In this document: positions 35,930-44,228 of the stretch, one piece after another
How the letters are laid out: every line of letters begins with the position of its first letter
How positions within the stretch are numbered: the first letter of the stretch is position 1
DNA from: JAEZBP01 sp963832725
Lineage (GTDB): Bacteria; Myxococcota_A; Polyangia; Polyangiales; Sandaracinaceae
NCBI GenBank assembly: GCA_963832725.1
Contig: CAWHVG010000006.1
Location: 522,740 to 586,739, forward strand
DNA length: 64,000 bases
Reading direction: 5' to 3'
Made by a program: the position numbers and the translations under genes
The notes under the pieces: generated by a model
Database searches by the model: none
Told to the model about the DNA's origin: nothing
The model's input: only the letters and a program-made list of their open reading frames with translations

Positions 35930-37539
35930 CAGGAAGCCTTGGCCGGACTGGGTGGGTCAATGCGATCAAGGCCGAGGCGCCGAACATCTCGCCAGAGCTC
36001 TTCGCGCTGCTGTACCACGGAGCTCTGAGCCGCGCGCGCGACCTCTCTCCTCCACTGCGCCTTCTGCTCGCGAGGTGCCTCCTCCCAGCGGCGCATCAAG
36101 GTCAGCATCGAGTTCTGTCGCTCCCGCGGGCTCGCACCCTCGTTGGCGACCTTTTCCGCGAGTCGCTTCATGGCCGCAGCGAAGAGGTCGTCGCGACCTG
36201 CCCGCACCGCCGCGATGCAGAGCGCATCGAGCAGAGCGGGGCTCCATGTTTCTCCAGCGTCAGCAGCGCGCTGCATGAGAGGGCCGTGTTCGACCGGAGG
36301 GATTGCCTCCAGGACGCCGGCCGCCATCAGGACCACCAGGTGCGGCAGTCCCGCGCGTAACCTGCTCCAAGTTCGCGCGGCACGTGCGCGGCGCTCGTCA
36401 GTGAGCCTCGGCCCTTCTCGCCAGAACGCGATCATCGTCGCTTCGTTTCGCTCGGGCGAGTGCTCAAGTCGCTCGAGGGCCTCGGCGAACACGTCGTCGC
36501 CGCCTCGCGCGATCCACGAGATTCCCCAGCGGCTCAGCAGCCTGCGCGCAGCGAGCGGTGGCGCGATCGGTTGGTCCGCTGGCCAGGCGAGCGCGTTCGG
36601 CTGCCCCGAGACCTGTGCCTCCTCGACCTCGAGCTCGGCGGTACGCATCGGCCGCAGCGCGATCGGTAATAGTAGTTGCTCGATGCTTGACGAGAAAGTC
36701 GCCCGGTTCCACCGGTCCGATGTGAGGAAGGTCAAGCCGGCGACGATGGCCACCTCGCGGATGGGGAGGGTTCCGTCGTCATCCTCGTCCCGACCGAACC
36801 GCGCCGGGTCCAGGACGTCGGCGGGCGTAACCCGCTGCGATGCCTCGGTAGGCACCTCGACAACGCCAGTGATGCCGCAGAGGTTCAGACATCCGTGCAG
36901 CCAGCGCGCGACCATCCACGTTCGCAGGGGCGCTCGCGGGTGCTCATCGCTCCGGTTCAGCACCGCTGCCGCACGAAGGAGTTGATGCTCCCGGCGCGTC
37001 AGGATCGCGGGGTCCGGGATTATCGCCCGGTGATGGTGCAACTCGAGCGTGAACGCCGACCCCAAGTGCGAGCGAAGCTCCTCGCGGATCCGCGTCCCGC
37101 CCGTCGGCTGACGAAGCAACCAGCCGAGCGCGGCGGCGCGAGCCCACCAGAGGCTGCCTTCGACGAGCATCGACATCGCTTCGACCGGAGAGTCCTCCGC
37201 GGGACTCCAGTAGGTCATGCAGGCGCCAGGGATGGTCGAGTGCAGCGCTTGCCACTCCTGGTGATGCTGCAAGAACCACCGCCCGAGCTGATCCTCCTGC
37301 TCCGGCAAGGCATCGGCACCCGCCGCACGGTGAAGCGCCACCAGGTCAGCTCTCGCCAGTTCGTCCCAGGCGTCTGCCAGGTCGCCCCGCTTCCGGTTCA
37401 GAAGACTGCCCGGGGAGGCGTCGAGCGCGCATCGACGGGCCTGCGTCCACCCCCCGCGCTGCAGGGAAACATAGTGGTCGAACGCCCACAGCGGCGCGTC
37501 GCTGGCCGTCAGGTCGAGCTCTGCTCCCGTGCTGCCCAT
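35929..37539 (-). CDS. Large uncharacterised helical protein, first gene of the ParA/MBL operon
   Basis: 536 residues from MGSTGAELDLTASDAPLWAF (start 37539, chosen because upstream codons lie in the divergent promoter region). The N-terminal part is FDHYVSLQRGGWTQARRCAL; the middle is rich in Trp and Leu helices (SLWWARAAALGWLLRQPTGG, LRTWMVARWLHGCLNLCGIT), with a conserved-looking strand PIREVAIVAGLTFLTSDRWN. The C-terminal 200 residues look like HEAT- or TPR-like helical pairs (LLDALCIAAVRAGRDDLFAA). No signal or membrane segment. Unknown family. It is divergently transcribed from the GASH gene, 126 bases apart. Confidence 0.65.
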   Translation of the reverse strand: MGSTGAELDLTASDAPLWAFDHYVSLQRGGWTQARRCALDASPGSLLNRKRGDLADAWDELARADLVALHRAAGADALPEQEDQLGRWFLQHHQEWQALHSTIPGACMTYWSPAEDSPVEAMSMLVEGSLWWARAAALGWLLRQPTGGTRIREELRSHLGSAFTLELHHHRAIIPDPAILTRREHQLLRAAAVLNRSDEHPRAPLRTWMVARWLHGCLNLCGITGVVEVPTEASQRVTPADVLDPARFGRDEDDDGTLPIREVAIVAGLTFLTSDRWNRATFSSSIEQLLLPIALRPMRTAELEVEEAQVSGQPNALAWPADQPIAPPLAARRLLSRWGISWIARGGDDVFAEALERLEHSPERNEATMIAFWREGPRLTDERRARAARTWSRLRAGLPHLVVLMAAGVLEAIPPVEHGPLMQRAADAGETWSPALLDALCIAAVRAGRDDLFAAAMKRLAEKVANEGASPRERQNSMLTLMRRWEEAPREQKAQWRREVARAAQSSVVQQREELWRDVRRLGLDRIDPPSPAKAS

Positions 37540-37665
37540 TGCGCTCCGTTCCCCTCCATCGTAGCCCAATACCGTCCCGTCCGACAGAACGTGGCGAGCG
37601 CGCACTTGCCGCGCGTGGGGCGAGCTGGCAACGTCCAAGACGCGAGACGTGGAGGGATGGCTGCG
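37540..37665. promoter_or_regulatory. Divergent promoter region between the two conflict operons
   Basis: 126 bases separate the minus-strand helical gene (start 37539) from the plus-strand GASH-like gene (start 37666). A GGAGGG at 37651-37656 serves the plus gene. Both operons must initiate here, so they are probably co-regulated. I see no strong -35/-10 pair or palindrome. Confidence 0.5.
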
Positions 37666-38865
37666 ATGAGCGACGCGGTGCTCAGCAGGATCGAAGAAGC
37701 CGGCGAGCGGTGGGGCGTTGAGTTCGACCGCGAGGCGCTCGAGGGTGCAGTTACGGCGAGGCCCGCCGTGCAGAAGTGGCTGGCGGAAGCGGACGCCACG
37801 CGCGCCGTCCGCATAGGGCAGCTCTTGGCCCTGGGCCCACCAGCGTCCCCGGCGCACAGGCAGCTACTCGACCAACTCCGGATTGGCGACGCGGCTCTAC
37901 CGCTCGGCGACAAGGCCGAGCGCACTCCGAGACTGCGCGTGCTTGTCGCCGACAACCTCGACGAAATCGATGATGACGGCGCACGCTTGGTTCTGCTTGC
38001 GTCGTCCGCTGGCGAGCTCGTCCATGGGAATCGGGAAGACGCATGGGACCTCGTGCTAGCCGAGCTCCAGCCACGCTTTGCCCTTCGCTCGGAGCTTGAG
38101 ATTCCCGTGCTTCCTCAGCTATCCCCACGCCCGGAAGGCCCTGCGCCGACGCGCCTGGATCCAGCAGCGCCGGAACTGGCGAACTGGAAGGCACATTGGA
38201 ACAACGCGGGGCACGTCGGGAACGGCATCCAGAAGGTCGCATCTCAATTCGAGAACCACCGAGAGATTTTGGAGTCACTGCGACACGATATGTCGTCGCT
38301 CGTTCAGGACATGAATGGTGCATTGCCACAGCTCTGGGAGCCGCTTGGTGAGGCCGTCGCAGGAACTGTGTCGACGATGATCGACCTTCAGCAGCTCTCG
38401 TGGTGGGGTACCGCGAAGTACTCGCTCTCTCTCCGCCGCCCCTATCGCCGCCTCGAGTCACTCACGCTGCGCATGATCGTCGCTGCCCGCGAGGCAGCCA
38501 AGCTCGCGACCCGGCTCCCCGTCGAGCCCTCGGCCTCGTTCCTCGTCGAGATGCTGCGCGCACTCGATGTAGATCCGAACGAGCGGCGCCAACTTCACCA
38601 ATGGATCGCGGAGACCCAGGAGGCGCTCCGTGAACCCTTGCTAGAGCGCCATCGAGCCCTCTCGCTGCCTCTCCAACAGATCGTGGACGGTGCGGCTGCA
38701 GGGCTCGCAGCCGCATGGTGCTTCCGGAACGTGGAGCGGAAGGTAAAGCGCAGAGCCATCGCCGACGAACTCGGACTCGATATCTCGGTGAAGCTCGATC
38801 GGGGACAGTGGATTAGCTGGCTGTTCCGGGAGTGCCTGCTCGACGAGCACCTCAAGGACGCGTGA
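37666..38865 (+). CDS. GASH-like helical protein (GTPase-associated system)
   Basis: 399 residues from MSDAVLSRIEEAGERWGVEF; GGAGGG lies nine bases upstream, and an earlier ATG at 37657 is too close to it. The protein is all-helical: ARPAVQKWLAEADATRAVRI, NHREILESLRHDMSSLVQDM, then QQLSWWGTAKYSLSLRRPYR, a segment that resembles the core of GTPase-associated system all-helical (GASH) proteins, and AIADELGLDISVKLDRGQWI at the end. The next three genes (two GTPases and a GAP1-like protein) follow with spacings of 2, -4 and 3 bases, the operon described for these conflict systems. It probably senses or assembles; its biochemical role is unknown. Confidence 0.7.
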   Translation: MSDAVLSRIEEAGERWGVEFDREALEGAVTARPAVQKWLAEADATRAVRIGQLLALGPPASPAHRQLLDQLRIGDAALPLGDKAERTPRLRVLVADNLDEIDDDGARLVLLASSAGELVHGNREDAWDLVLAELQPRFALRSELEIPVLPQLSPRPEGPAPTRLDPAAPELANWKAHWNNAGHVGNGIQKVASQFENHREILESLRHDMSSLVQDMNGALPQLWEPLGEAVAGTVSTMIDLQQLSWWGTAKYSLSLRRPYRRLESLTLRMIVAAREAAKLATRLPVEPSASFLVEMLRALDVDPNERRQLHQWIAETQEALREPLLERHRALSLPLQQIVDGAAAGLAAAWCFRNVERKVKRRAIADELGLDISVKLDRGQWISWLFRECLLDEHLKDA

Positions 38866-38867
38866 AG

Positions 38868-40010
38868 ATGTCGCTCCCGCGCGCTCGTGAGCCCCTTGCC
38901 TGCGGCCGGGCGGACTGTGCGTTCCCCGAAGGCGGCCGGTGCGCGCGTGAGGCGGAGTTCCCCGATCCGCTTGGGCAGTGCGAGGATCTCGAGCGGGAGT
39001 GGGTGCGCGAGGCGCCGTCTTCCGATGAGCCGCCTCGCGAGATCACTGGACCTCCGGTCGTCCCGCCGGCTACCTCCAGCCCGTTCGAGTGGTCCGGCGC
39101 CCCGATGACCCTGGAGGCGGTGCGGAAGCTGCCATGCCCAAGGACGGTCGCCCTTCTCGGACACCACAACGCGGGAAAGACCACTCTAATCGCGTCATTC
39201 TTCCTGGCGCTCGCCTCACGCGCGAGCCCGGACCTTGGCTGGCGGTTCGCGGGCAGCCGCACGCTCCCGCGCTTGCTGGACCTCGCGCAGGCGGCGGCCG
39301 CCTGGCGTGGGCATCGAGCCGGGCAGATCCTCGATCACACGCCGAAGGGCGCCCGCTCGCAGTTCGTCCATCTGGCTCTGCGAACCACTCGGCTTGAGGA
39401 CCCGCGCATCATCGACCTCGTGATCAGCGACATCGCTGGTGAGCACGTCGAGACCTTCAGCAGTCATGAGTCGGATCTCGTTGCGCCGACGATGAGCTTC
39501 GTCCGGGGCGCCGACGCGTTCCTCGTGCTCGTCGATTGCGTACGCCTGTTCCGTCAAACTTCAAGAGACGGGGAACGGGTGGGCCCCGCATACGACGGGG
39601 CCGTCAGCTCCACGTTGACCATGGTCCGCAACCAGGTCGCAAACCGAGTCGATCCGTCCCGCACGCCGGTGGCCGTGGTGTGGGCCAAGTTCGACACGGT
39701 CGCGGCCGAGGTCCGACTGCCGGCGTCGGCGGGGAGTATCGACGCCAGCGATTGGGGCGTGCTCGGACGGAGAGCGAGGCGAACGCTTGCAAGCCTGCAG
39801 GCCATCCAATCGGACGGCGCACGGGTCAGCGTCCACGCGGTGAGCGCGTTTCCCGCGGCGCTGGACCACTCGGCCGCCTTCAACGCCGTGGCCCCTTTCC
39901 GAACCGTCCTCGCGGACGACGAGTCTCCGGCCGCGTTCCGCCGTCGGCGCGTGATCCCGAATCCGCTGGGCCACCCGTTCGTGGCGATGACGCGAGCCGA
40001 GGACGAATGA
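38868..40010 (+). CDS. P-loop GTPase of the double-GTPase type (DO-GTPase2-like)
   Basis: 380 residues. The N-terminus has a cysteine cluster (LACGRADCAFPEGGRC...GQC), possibly zinc-binding, as seen in this family. The G domain shows G1 LLGHHNAGKTTLIASFFLAL (residues 97-116), switch/G3 VISDIAGEHVETF and a G4-like VVWAKFDTV in place of NKxD. No membrane segment. The start two bases after the GASH stop and the ATGA overlap with the next gene indicate a tightly coupled operon. Such TRAFAC-related GTPases are proposed molecular switches of bacterial immune or conflict systems; nucleotide specificity is inferred. Confidence 0.8.
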   Translation: MSLPRAREPLACGRADCAFPEGGRCAREAEFPDPLGQCEDLEREWVREAPSSDEPPREITGPPVVPPATSSPFEWSGAPMTLEAVRKLPCPRTVALLGHHNAGKTTLIASFFLALASRASPDLGWRFAGSRTLPRLLDLAQAAAAWRGHRAGQILDHTPKGARSQFVHLALRTTRLEDPRIIDLVISDIAGEHVETFSSHESDLVAPTMSFVRGADAFLVLVDCVRLFRQTSRDGERVGPAYDGAVSSTLTMVRNQVANRVDPSRTPVAVVWAKFDTVAAEVRLPASAGSIDASDWGVLGRRARRTLASLQAIQSDGARVSVHAVSAFPAALDHSAAFNAVAPFRTVLADDESPAAFRRRRVIPNPLGHPFVAMTRAEDE

Positions 40011-40994
40011 GCACGCAACGCATCACGCTCCTCGGCGCCAAGAGCAGCGGCAAGTCCACCTGGCTGGGCACGTTCTACGATGCCCTCTCGCTCGGCGAGT
40101 GCCGTCGCTTCATCCCCGCACCCAGCCAACCTCTCGACCGGAGCGCGTGGGATCACCTCGTTCGTCCGTTACAAGAGGGTCAGTACGCCAGCCGGACTCC
40201 CGACACTGGACCATTTCCGCAGGTGCGACTGCAGCCACTCGGGACGTGGAGCCCGTCCGACTCGGTCCTACTCGAGGCGGCCGACTACCTCGGAGAAGAG
40301 ATCGAGCGCAATTTTACCCGCCACGACCGCGCGTGGACGCAGGCGTGGGAGCGGCGAGCCGAGGCCGACTCGTTCGTCGTCGTCGTGCGGCCCAAGGACG
40401 TGACCCTCCTCCCGACGATTCCCCCACCCACGGCTCAGGAGCTAGAGAACCTGCGGGCGCTGTTTGGGCACGACGACGCGATGCGTGACGTGCGAATCGA
40501 TGAGCTGCTGACGCCGAGCGACGTGGCACCCGTCCTGTACGAGCAGGACTCGATGCCCTCGGAGGCGCCCCGGCGGGTGAATCCGACTCTGCTCGTTCTG
40601 ATCGAGAATCCTACAGATGATCCGGGCGCGCCGCGGTTGGGAACTCGGCGAACGGCCGGAGGACGTGCGGGTTGCCGTGGTGTTGACAGCGTGGGACGCG
40701 CTCGAAGAGGACGAGGCAGCAGCCGGACCGGACGCCTATCTCCGGGACCGCTTCCCGCTGCTCCACGACTTCCTCTGGTCGAACTTCGATCCGGATCGGG
40801 TGCGCTGCTTCGGTCTGAGCGCCACGGGCGGCGACCTCGGCGACCCCGAGTACCGACAGCGCTTCATGAACCGGGAGGAGGCGCTCAGCCGCGTGTGTTG
40901 GAGCACCAGCGGGGACGTCGTGCGTACGGACCACGACGTATCGCTCCCGTTTGCATGGACTATCGCGGGAGAGGCCGCGCTCGAACCCGAGTGA
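40007..40994 (+). pseudogene. Second P-loop GTPase of the system, one frameshift
   Basis: It starts MSTQRITLLGAKSSGKSTWL, with Walker A GAKSSGKST. LLEAADYLGEEIERNF has a DxxG-like switch, then SFVVVVRPKDVTLLP. The frame breaks at LLVLIENPTDD near 40615-40640 and resumes as WELGERPEDVRVAVVLTAWD (AWD at the G4 position), then LHDFLWSNFDPDRVRCFGLS and SLPFAWTIAGEAALEPE, ending at 40994. About 328 residues if repaired. It pairs with the upstream GTPase, suggesting that the two act together, perhaps as a heterodimer. A single-base change restores the whole protein. Confidence 0.7.
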
Positions 40995-40997
40995 GTC

Positions 40998-43623
40998 ATG
41001 GAGCCGGCTGCGCAGACGCTGCACGGCTACCGGGACGGCCATCGAGAGCTCGCCCGCTACGGCGACCTCGACAAGGTCGAGGCCTCGCTCGTCGATCGGC
41101 TCAGCGACCTCTCCGGGTACGTACCGGCGGGCTACGCATTCAACCGCTACCTCTCCGGGTACCCGTGCGGCCGCTACTACGCGATTGCAGCGACCTGGCC
41201 CGATCCGTTGGCGCCTCGCACAGGAGCCGTGCTGACGCACACCCTGCTATTCCCTTCCCAAGGTTTGCCGGCGCTGGCGTCGCTCTGCAATTGGCTGCGC
41301 CGTCCGGCCTCGGTAGACGACGCCCCAGTCTACGAGGAGCATCCGCGCCGTCCATCGCCCTTCCACCTCGACGATTCCGTCCCCAGTCCACAGCGCGTGC
41401 GTGCGCTGGTCCGCAGCTTCTTCGGATCGCCCGCGCGACCCGTCGTCTGGCTGGACGGTGAGCCGATCGAACCGCTCGTCGCGCACCTCTGGGCCCTCCT
41501 ACCCGAAAGCGAGCGAGGCAGCCTCGCGTTCTGCACAATGGCGCTTGGCGAACGCTCGCTCGTGTCGCGGCCCTTCGATCTGCTGTTCTCGCCGCCGGCC
41601 GCACGGAGCCAGATGCTCGGACTGACCAATGCCGAGGTCGGATGGGTCACGGCCGAGGACGCCGAGAGCAGAGAGAGCGGCCCACCGCCCGACTGGATGG
41701 AGGCCCTCCTTACGAAGGGAGGCGCGGCACTTGAGCAGCTCGACCGTGCCCTCGCGGAGGACTCCCTTCGGTTGCCGCGGGCGGGGCTGTTCTCTCTCGC
41801 GTTTCGATTCGTGCAGCTGCGTGAGTCGGCCACCCGGGAGCTGGCGGCGGCGCGCGCCCGTGCCGACCTCCTCGATCTGCTGTGGCCCAAGCTGCGGATT
41901 GGTCACCCGGCGGTGCGCCGAACAATCGAAGCGCTCCTCGAGCTCATTCCGGGCGCGCCGCGCGCGGGTACTCCGTGGTGGGATTGGCGCGATTTCGTCG
42001 AGCGGAGCCGAGCGCAGAAGCTAATGGATGCGGACCCGGAGCTTGCGTCCAAAGCGGAATCGCTGCTGGTGAAGGACGCGGCAGCGCGTTTAGAGGCGGC
42101 GAGCGAATACTGGCTCCCCTGGCTCGACTGGACGGCCTCCATCGAACCGGAGCGCATGCGGCTCGTCGCAGACGATGTTTCAGCCGCATACGTTGCGGGG
42201 GCGGGCAAGCTCTCCGTACAACGGACGCTTGAGTGGCTCGGTCGCCGGAGCGCGGCGGACGCCCCGCGGATCATCGAGCGGATCCTTCGAAGGCTCCCGA
42301 CGGCCGCACGGACGCTATGGGCGCGCGGTGTCATGGACCGACGCCCGTCCCTGGGCGCTGCGGTAGTTGAAGCGGCCCGAGCACTGTCGGATGGGGTTCT
42401 CGGACTCGCCATCCTGAAACGAGACGACGGGACGTCCGGCCTGGACGCACTCCGCAGCGTGGTGAGCTGGCCGGGCGTGCGAATCACCGACATCGCGCCG
42501 CTCGTCGATCACGACGCGTGGCTGGAGTGGCTCCTCACCGAGGCCCCATCCGAAACGTGGGTGAACGAACGCGCGCGGACGCGGCTCGCGATCGACCGGA
42601 CCGGACGCAAGCCGATTCGACCTGCTCTCGAGCGTGGCGGACACCCCCCGCGGCGAGTTGGTGCTCGAAGCGTGCGCCGACCTGCTCGAGCCGGCGTCGA
42701 TCGCTGTCGTCATGAGCCGCTGGCCACGACTGGCACGCACGCTCGTGAGCCTCCCGGGCCTGCCGATACCCGAGCACTCGCTGACCAGCGCAGTACGCGC
42801 GGTGGACCCGGAGGTATGGCTCGCGCCCGAGTGGGCGGATGCGATCGCCAAATCCGAACCCGAGGCCGCGACGCGTGCGCTTGCAAGGGTCTTGCCGGCA
42901 CTCATCGATCGGGTCGGCGCGCATCCCTCCGATGCGGCGGCTCTTGGATCGCTGCTCGCAATCCCGGCGGTACGCGCACTCCTCACGCAGCAGGCGTGGA
43001 TCCTTTCGTCGCCACTCCGCTGGAATGCTGGGCGCGATGGGTTCTTCGCGCTGATAGCCGACGCTGCGCTCATCGCGTGCGAGCGGAACCCCACCGAATC
43101 GGCTGGTTGGGTCGCGCCTCTGATAAAGCCACTGATCGACCGCGCACCGTCGCATTCCCTCCGATCTGGGGAGACCTCACTCGCACGGCTCCTTGGGCGG
43201 ATGGAGGGCGAGGCGCTCATCGAGCTCGGTGTCGAGGTCATTCTTCGGCTCCGCTTATGGTCCAAGGTGTTCGAGACCGACGCCGTGGTGCTGCCCGTGG
43301 TGAGTCCCCTCCACCGCCGCCTGCTGGTCTCCGACCCGTTTTCCGGGAGATGGTGGTGGCGCACCTGGGATCGCGCGGGGAAGTTCCGAGCGTGGGTCGC
43401 CGAGCTCTGGCTCGATCGCGAATGGGAGCCCGAGCACCTCGTGACCGCGACGGTGAATGATCCCGCTCTCCTGCGAGGAACGATGGAGTGGTTTGCGGAC
43501 CGGCGCGGCCGACGCGCCAACCGTTTCCTCCGCGCGATGGCGACGGCCGTGTTGTCCGATTCGGCGTGGGACACGACCGTGCGCTCCGAGGCGCGGCGCG
43601 CGCTCGGGCGTGCTGAGAAATAG
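40998..43623 (+). pseudogene. GAP1-like protein (GTPase-associated protein 1), one frameshift
   Basis: It starts MEPAAQTLHGYRDGHRELAR, the hallmark of GAP1 N-terminal domains: HGYRxGHR...LSDLSGY then FNRYLSGYPCGRYYAIAATW and LTHTLLFPSQGL. The middle part has SFFGSPARPVVWLDGEPIEP and LLPESERGSLAFCTMALGER. The frame shifts near 42600-42630, between WVNERARTRLAID and SRFDLLSSVADTPRGELVLE, and the C-terminal helical repeats (WLAPEWADAIAKSEPEAATR, AWILSSPLRWNAGRDGFFAL) run to 43623. About 875 residues in all. GAP1 proteins occur only with these GTPases and are thought to be their signalling or effector platform. Confidence 0.75.
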
Positions 43624-43870
43624 CACCCCGTATGGTGCCAGTTCAGGATCCGCTACGCCGCCTTCACCCCGTCAACCGCTCACCGATGCTGGTCGAACAC
43701 CGCCGCCAACCGACGAACCGGGGGACTCCAGTGTCGGTCTCTCGGAGACTCCAGAGTAGCTCATGGGAGACTCCACCCTGTGATCGCCCGTGATCATGCG
43801 TGATCGTGACAGCGCCAGAACTGCGCGTGATGGTTCAGATTACAGGTGAATGAGGGTGATCACGGTACGA
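43624..43870. other. Intergenic stretch with an IS-B end remnant and short direct repeats
   Basis: 43631-43668 (TATGGTGCCA, then GATCCGCTACGCCGCC) matches the left terminus of IS-B (47568-47605 and 49919-49956). After it come three GGAGACTCCA-like units and three GTGATC units (43721-43809). No gene is supported. Confidence 0.55.
43721..43809 (+). repeat. Short direct repeats next to the att-like site
   Basis: GGGGACTCCAG (43721), GGAGACTCCAG (43744) and GGAGACTCCAC (43766) are spaced 22-23 bases apart. Three contiguous 10-bp units beginning GTGATC follow, at 43780, 43790 and 43800. They lie between the end of the GAP1 gene and the tRNA-Gly remnant and could be recombination-directionality or host-factor sites. 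Confidence 0.45.
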
Positions 43871-43915
43871 TTGCCAAGGTTGAAGTCGAGGGTTCGAATC
43901 CCTTTTCCCGCTCTA
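43871..43915 (+). other. 3' half of tRNA-Gly(GCC): integration-site remnant
   Basis: The sequence starts with an anticodon loop TTGCCAA (anticodon GCC), followed by the 3' anticodon stem GGTTG, the T arm GAGGGTTCGAATCCCTT and the acceptor strand TTCCCGC, then TCTA where TCCA is expected. It matches the 3' half of bacterial tRNA-Gly(GCC), whose 5' end is GCGGGAA. No 5' half precedes it. Tyrosine integrases commonly use exactly this part of tRNA-Gly genes, and an integrase fragment begins 34 bases to the right. Confidence 0.75.
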
Positions 43916-43948
43916 CAGGAAGCTAAGCGATTACGGCCGGTTACGCGA

Positions 43949-44228
43949 TCAGCGTACCGGCCGCTTTCGTTCCGTCGCAGTACCGGAGGGGGTCTCGGTA
44001 CTGCACGCGGTACTGCAGACGGTACTGCAAGCGGTACTGCACGACCCGCTGGACCCCTCCGGCGCGGCCTCCACGAGGACCGCGGCGATGCGCTCGGCGG
44101 CGCCTCGAGCCTCCTCCGGCCGGATGGTGCTGTAGTGCTGCCTCATCCGTTCGGTGGCGTGCCCGATCACCGCCGCCGCGACCGTCGGATCGACGGCCAC
44201 GGCCCGGAGCAGGTCCGTCGCGCTGCGC
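43949..44228 (-). pseudogene. C-terminus of a tyrosine integrase, interrupted by rve-IS
   Basis: The minus strand reads ATDLLRAVAVDPTVAAAVIG, then HATERMRQHYSTIRPEEARG, the last catalytic box of phage-type tyrosine recombinases (LGH-like histidine and the nucleophilic tyrosine in QHYSTI), and ends with a CST-rich tail at 43949. The upstream part, including the R-K-H-x-x-R residues, has been cut off by insertion of the full rve-IS copy. Position beside a tRNA 3' end is typical of an integrative element. A GC-rich imperfect stem-loop (43934-43963) spans its stop. Confidence 0.75.
43997..44044 (+). repeat. Four 12-bp direct repeats inside the integrase tail
   Basis: GGTACTGCA followed by three variable bases is repeated at 43997, 44009, 44021 and 44033. 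An inverted copy, GCAGTACC, is at 43977-43984. They encode the CST-x tail of the integrase on the minus strand and could also be arm-type integrase-binding sites, since they lie 80-130 bases from the tRNA remnant. Confidence 0.6.

Noticed and set aside
43721..43809. Possible CRISPR array
   Set aside because: Units are only 10-11 bp, spacers are not unique sequences of constant 30-40 bp, and no cas gene is present in the window.
43820..43915. Complete tRNA-Gly gene
   Set aside because: No GCGGGAA acceptor 5' strand or D arm precedes the anticodon loop, so only the 3' half is present.
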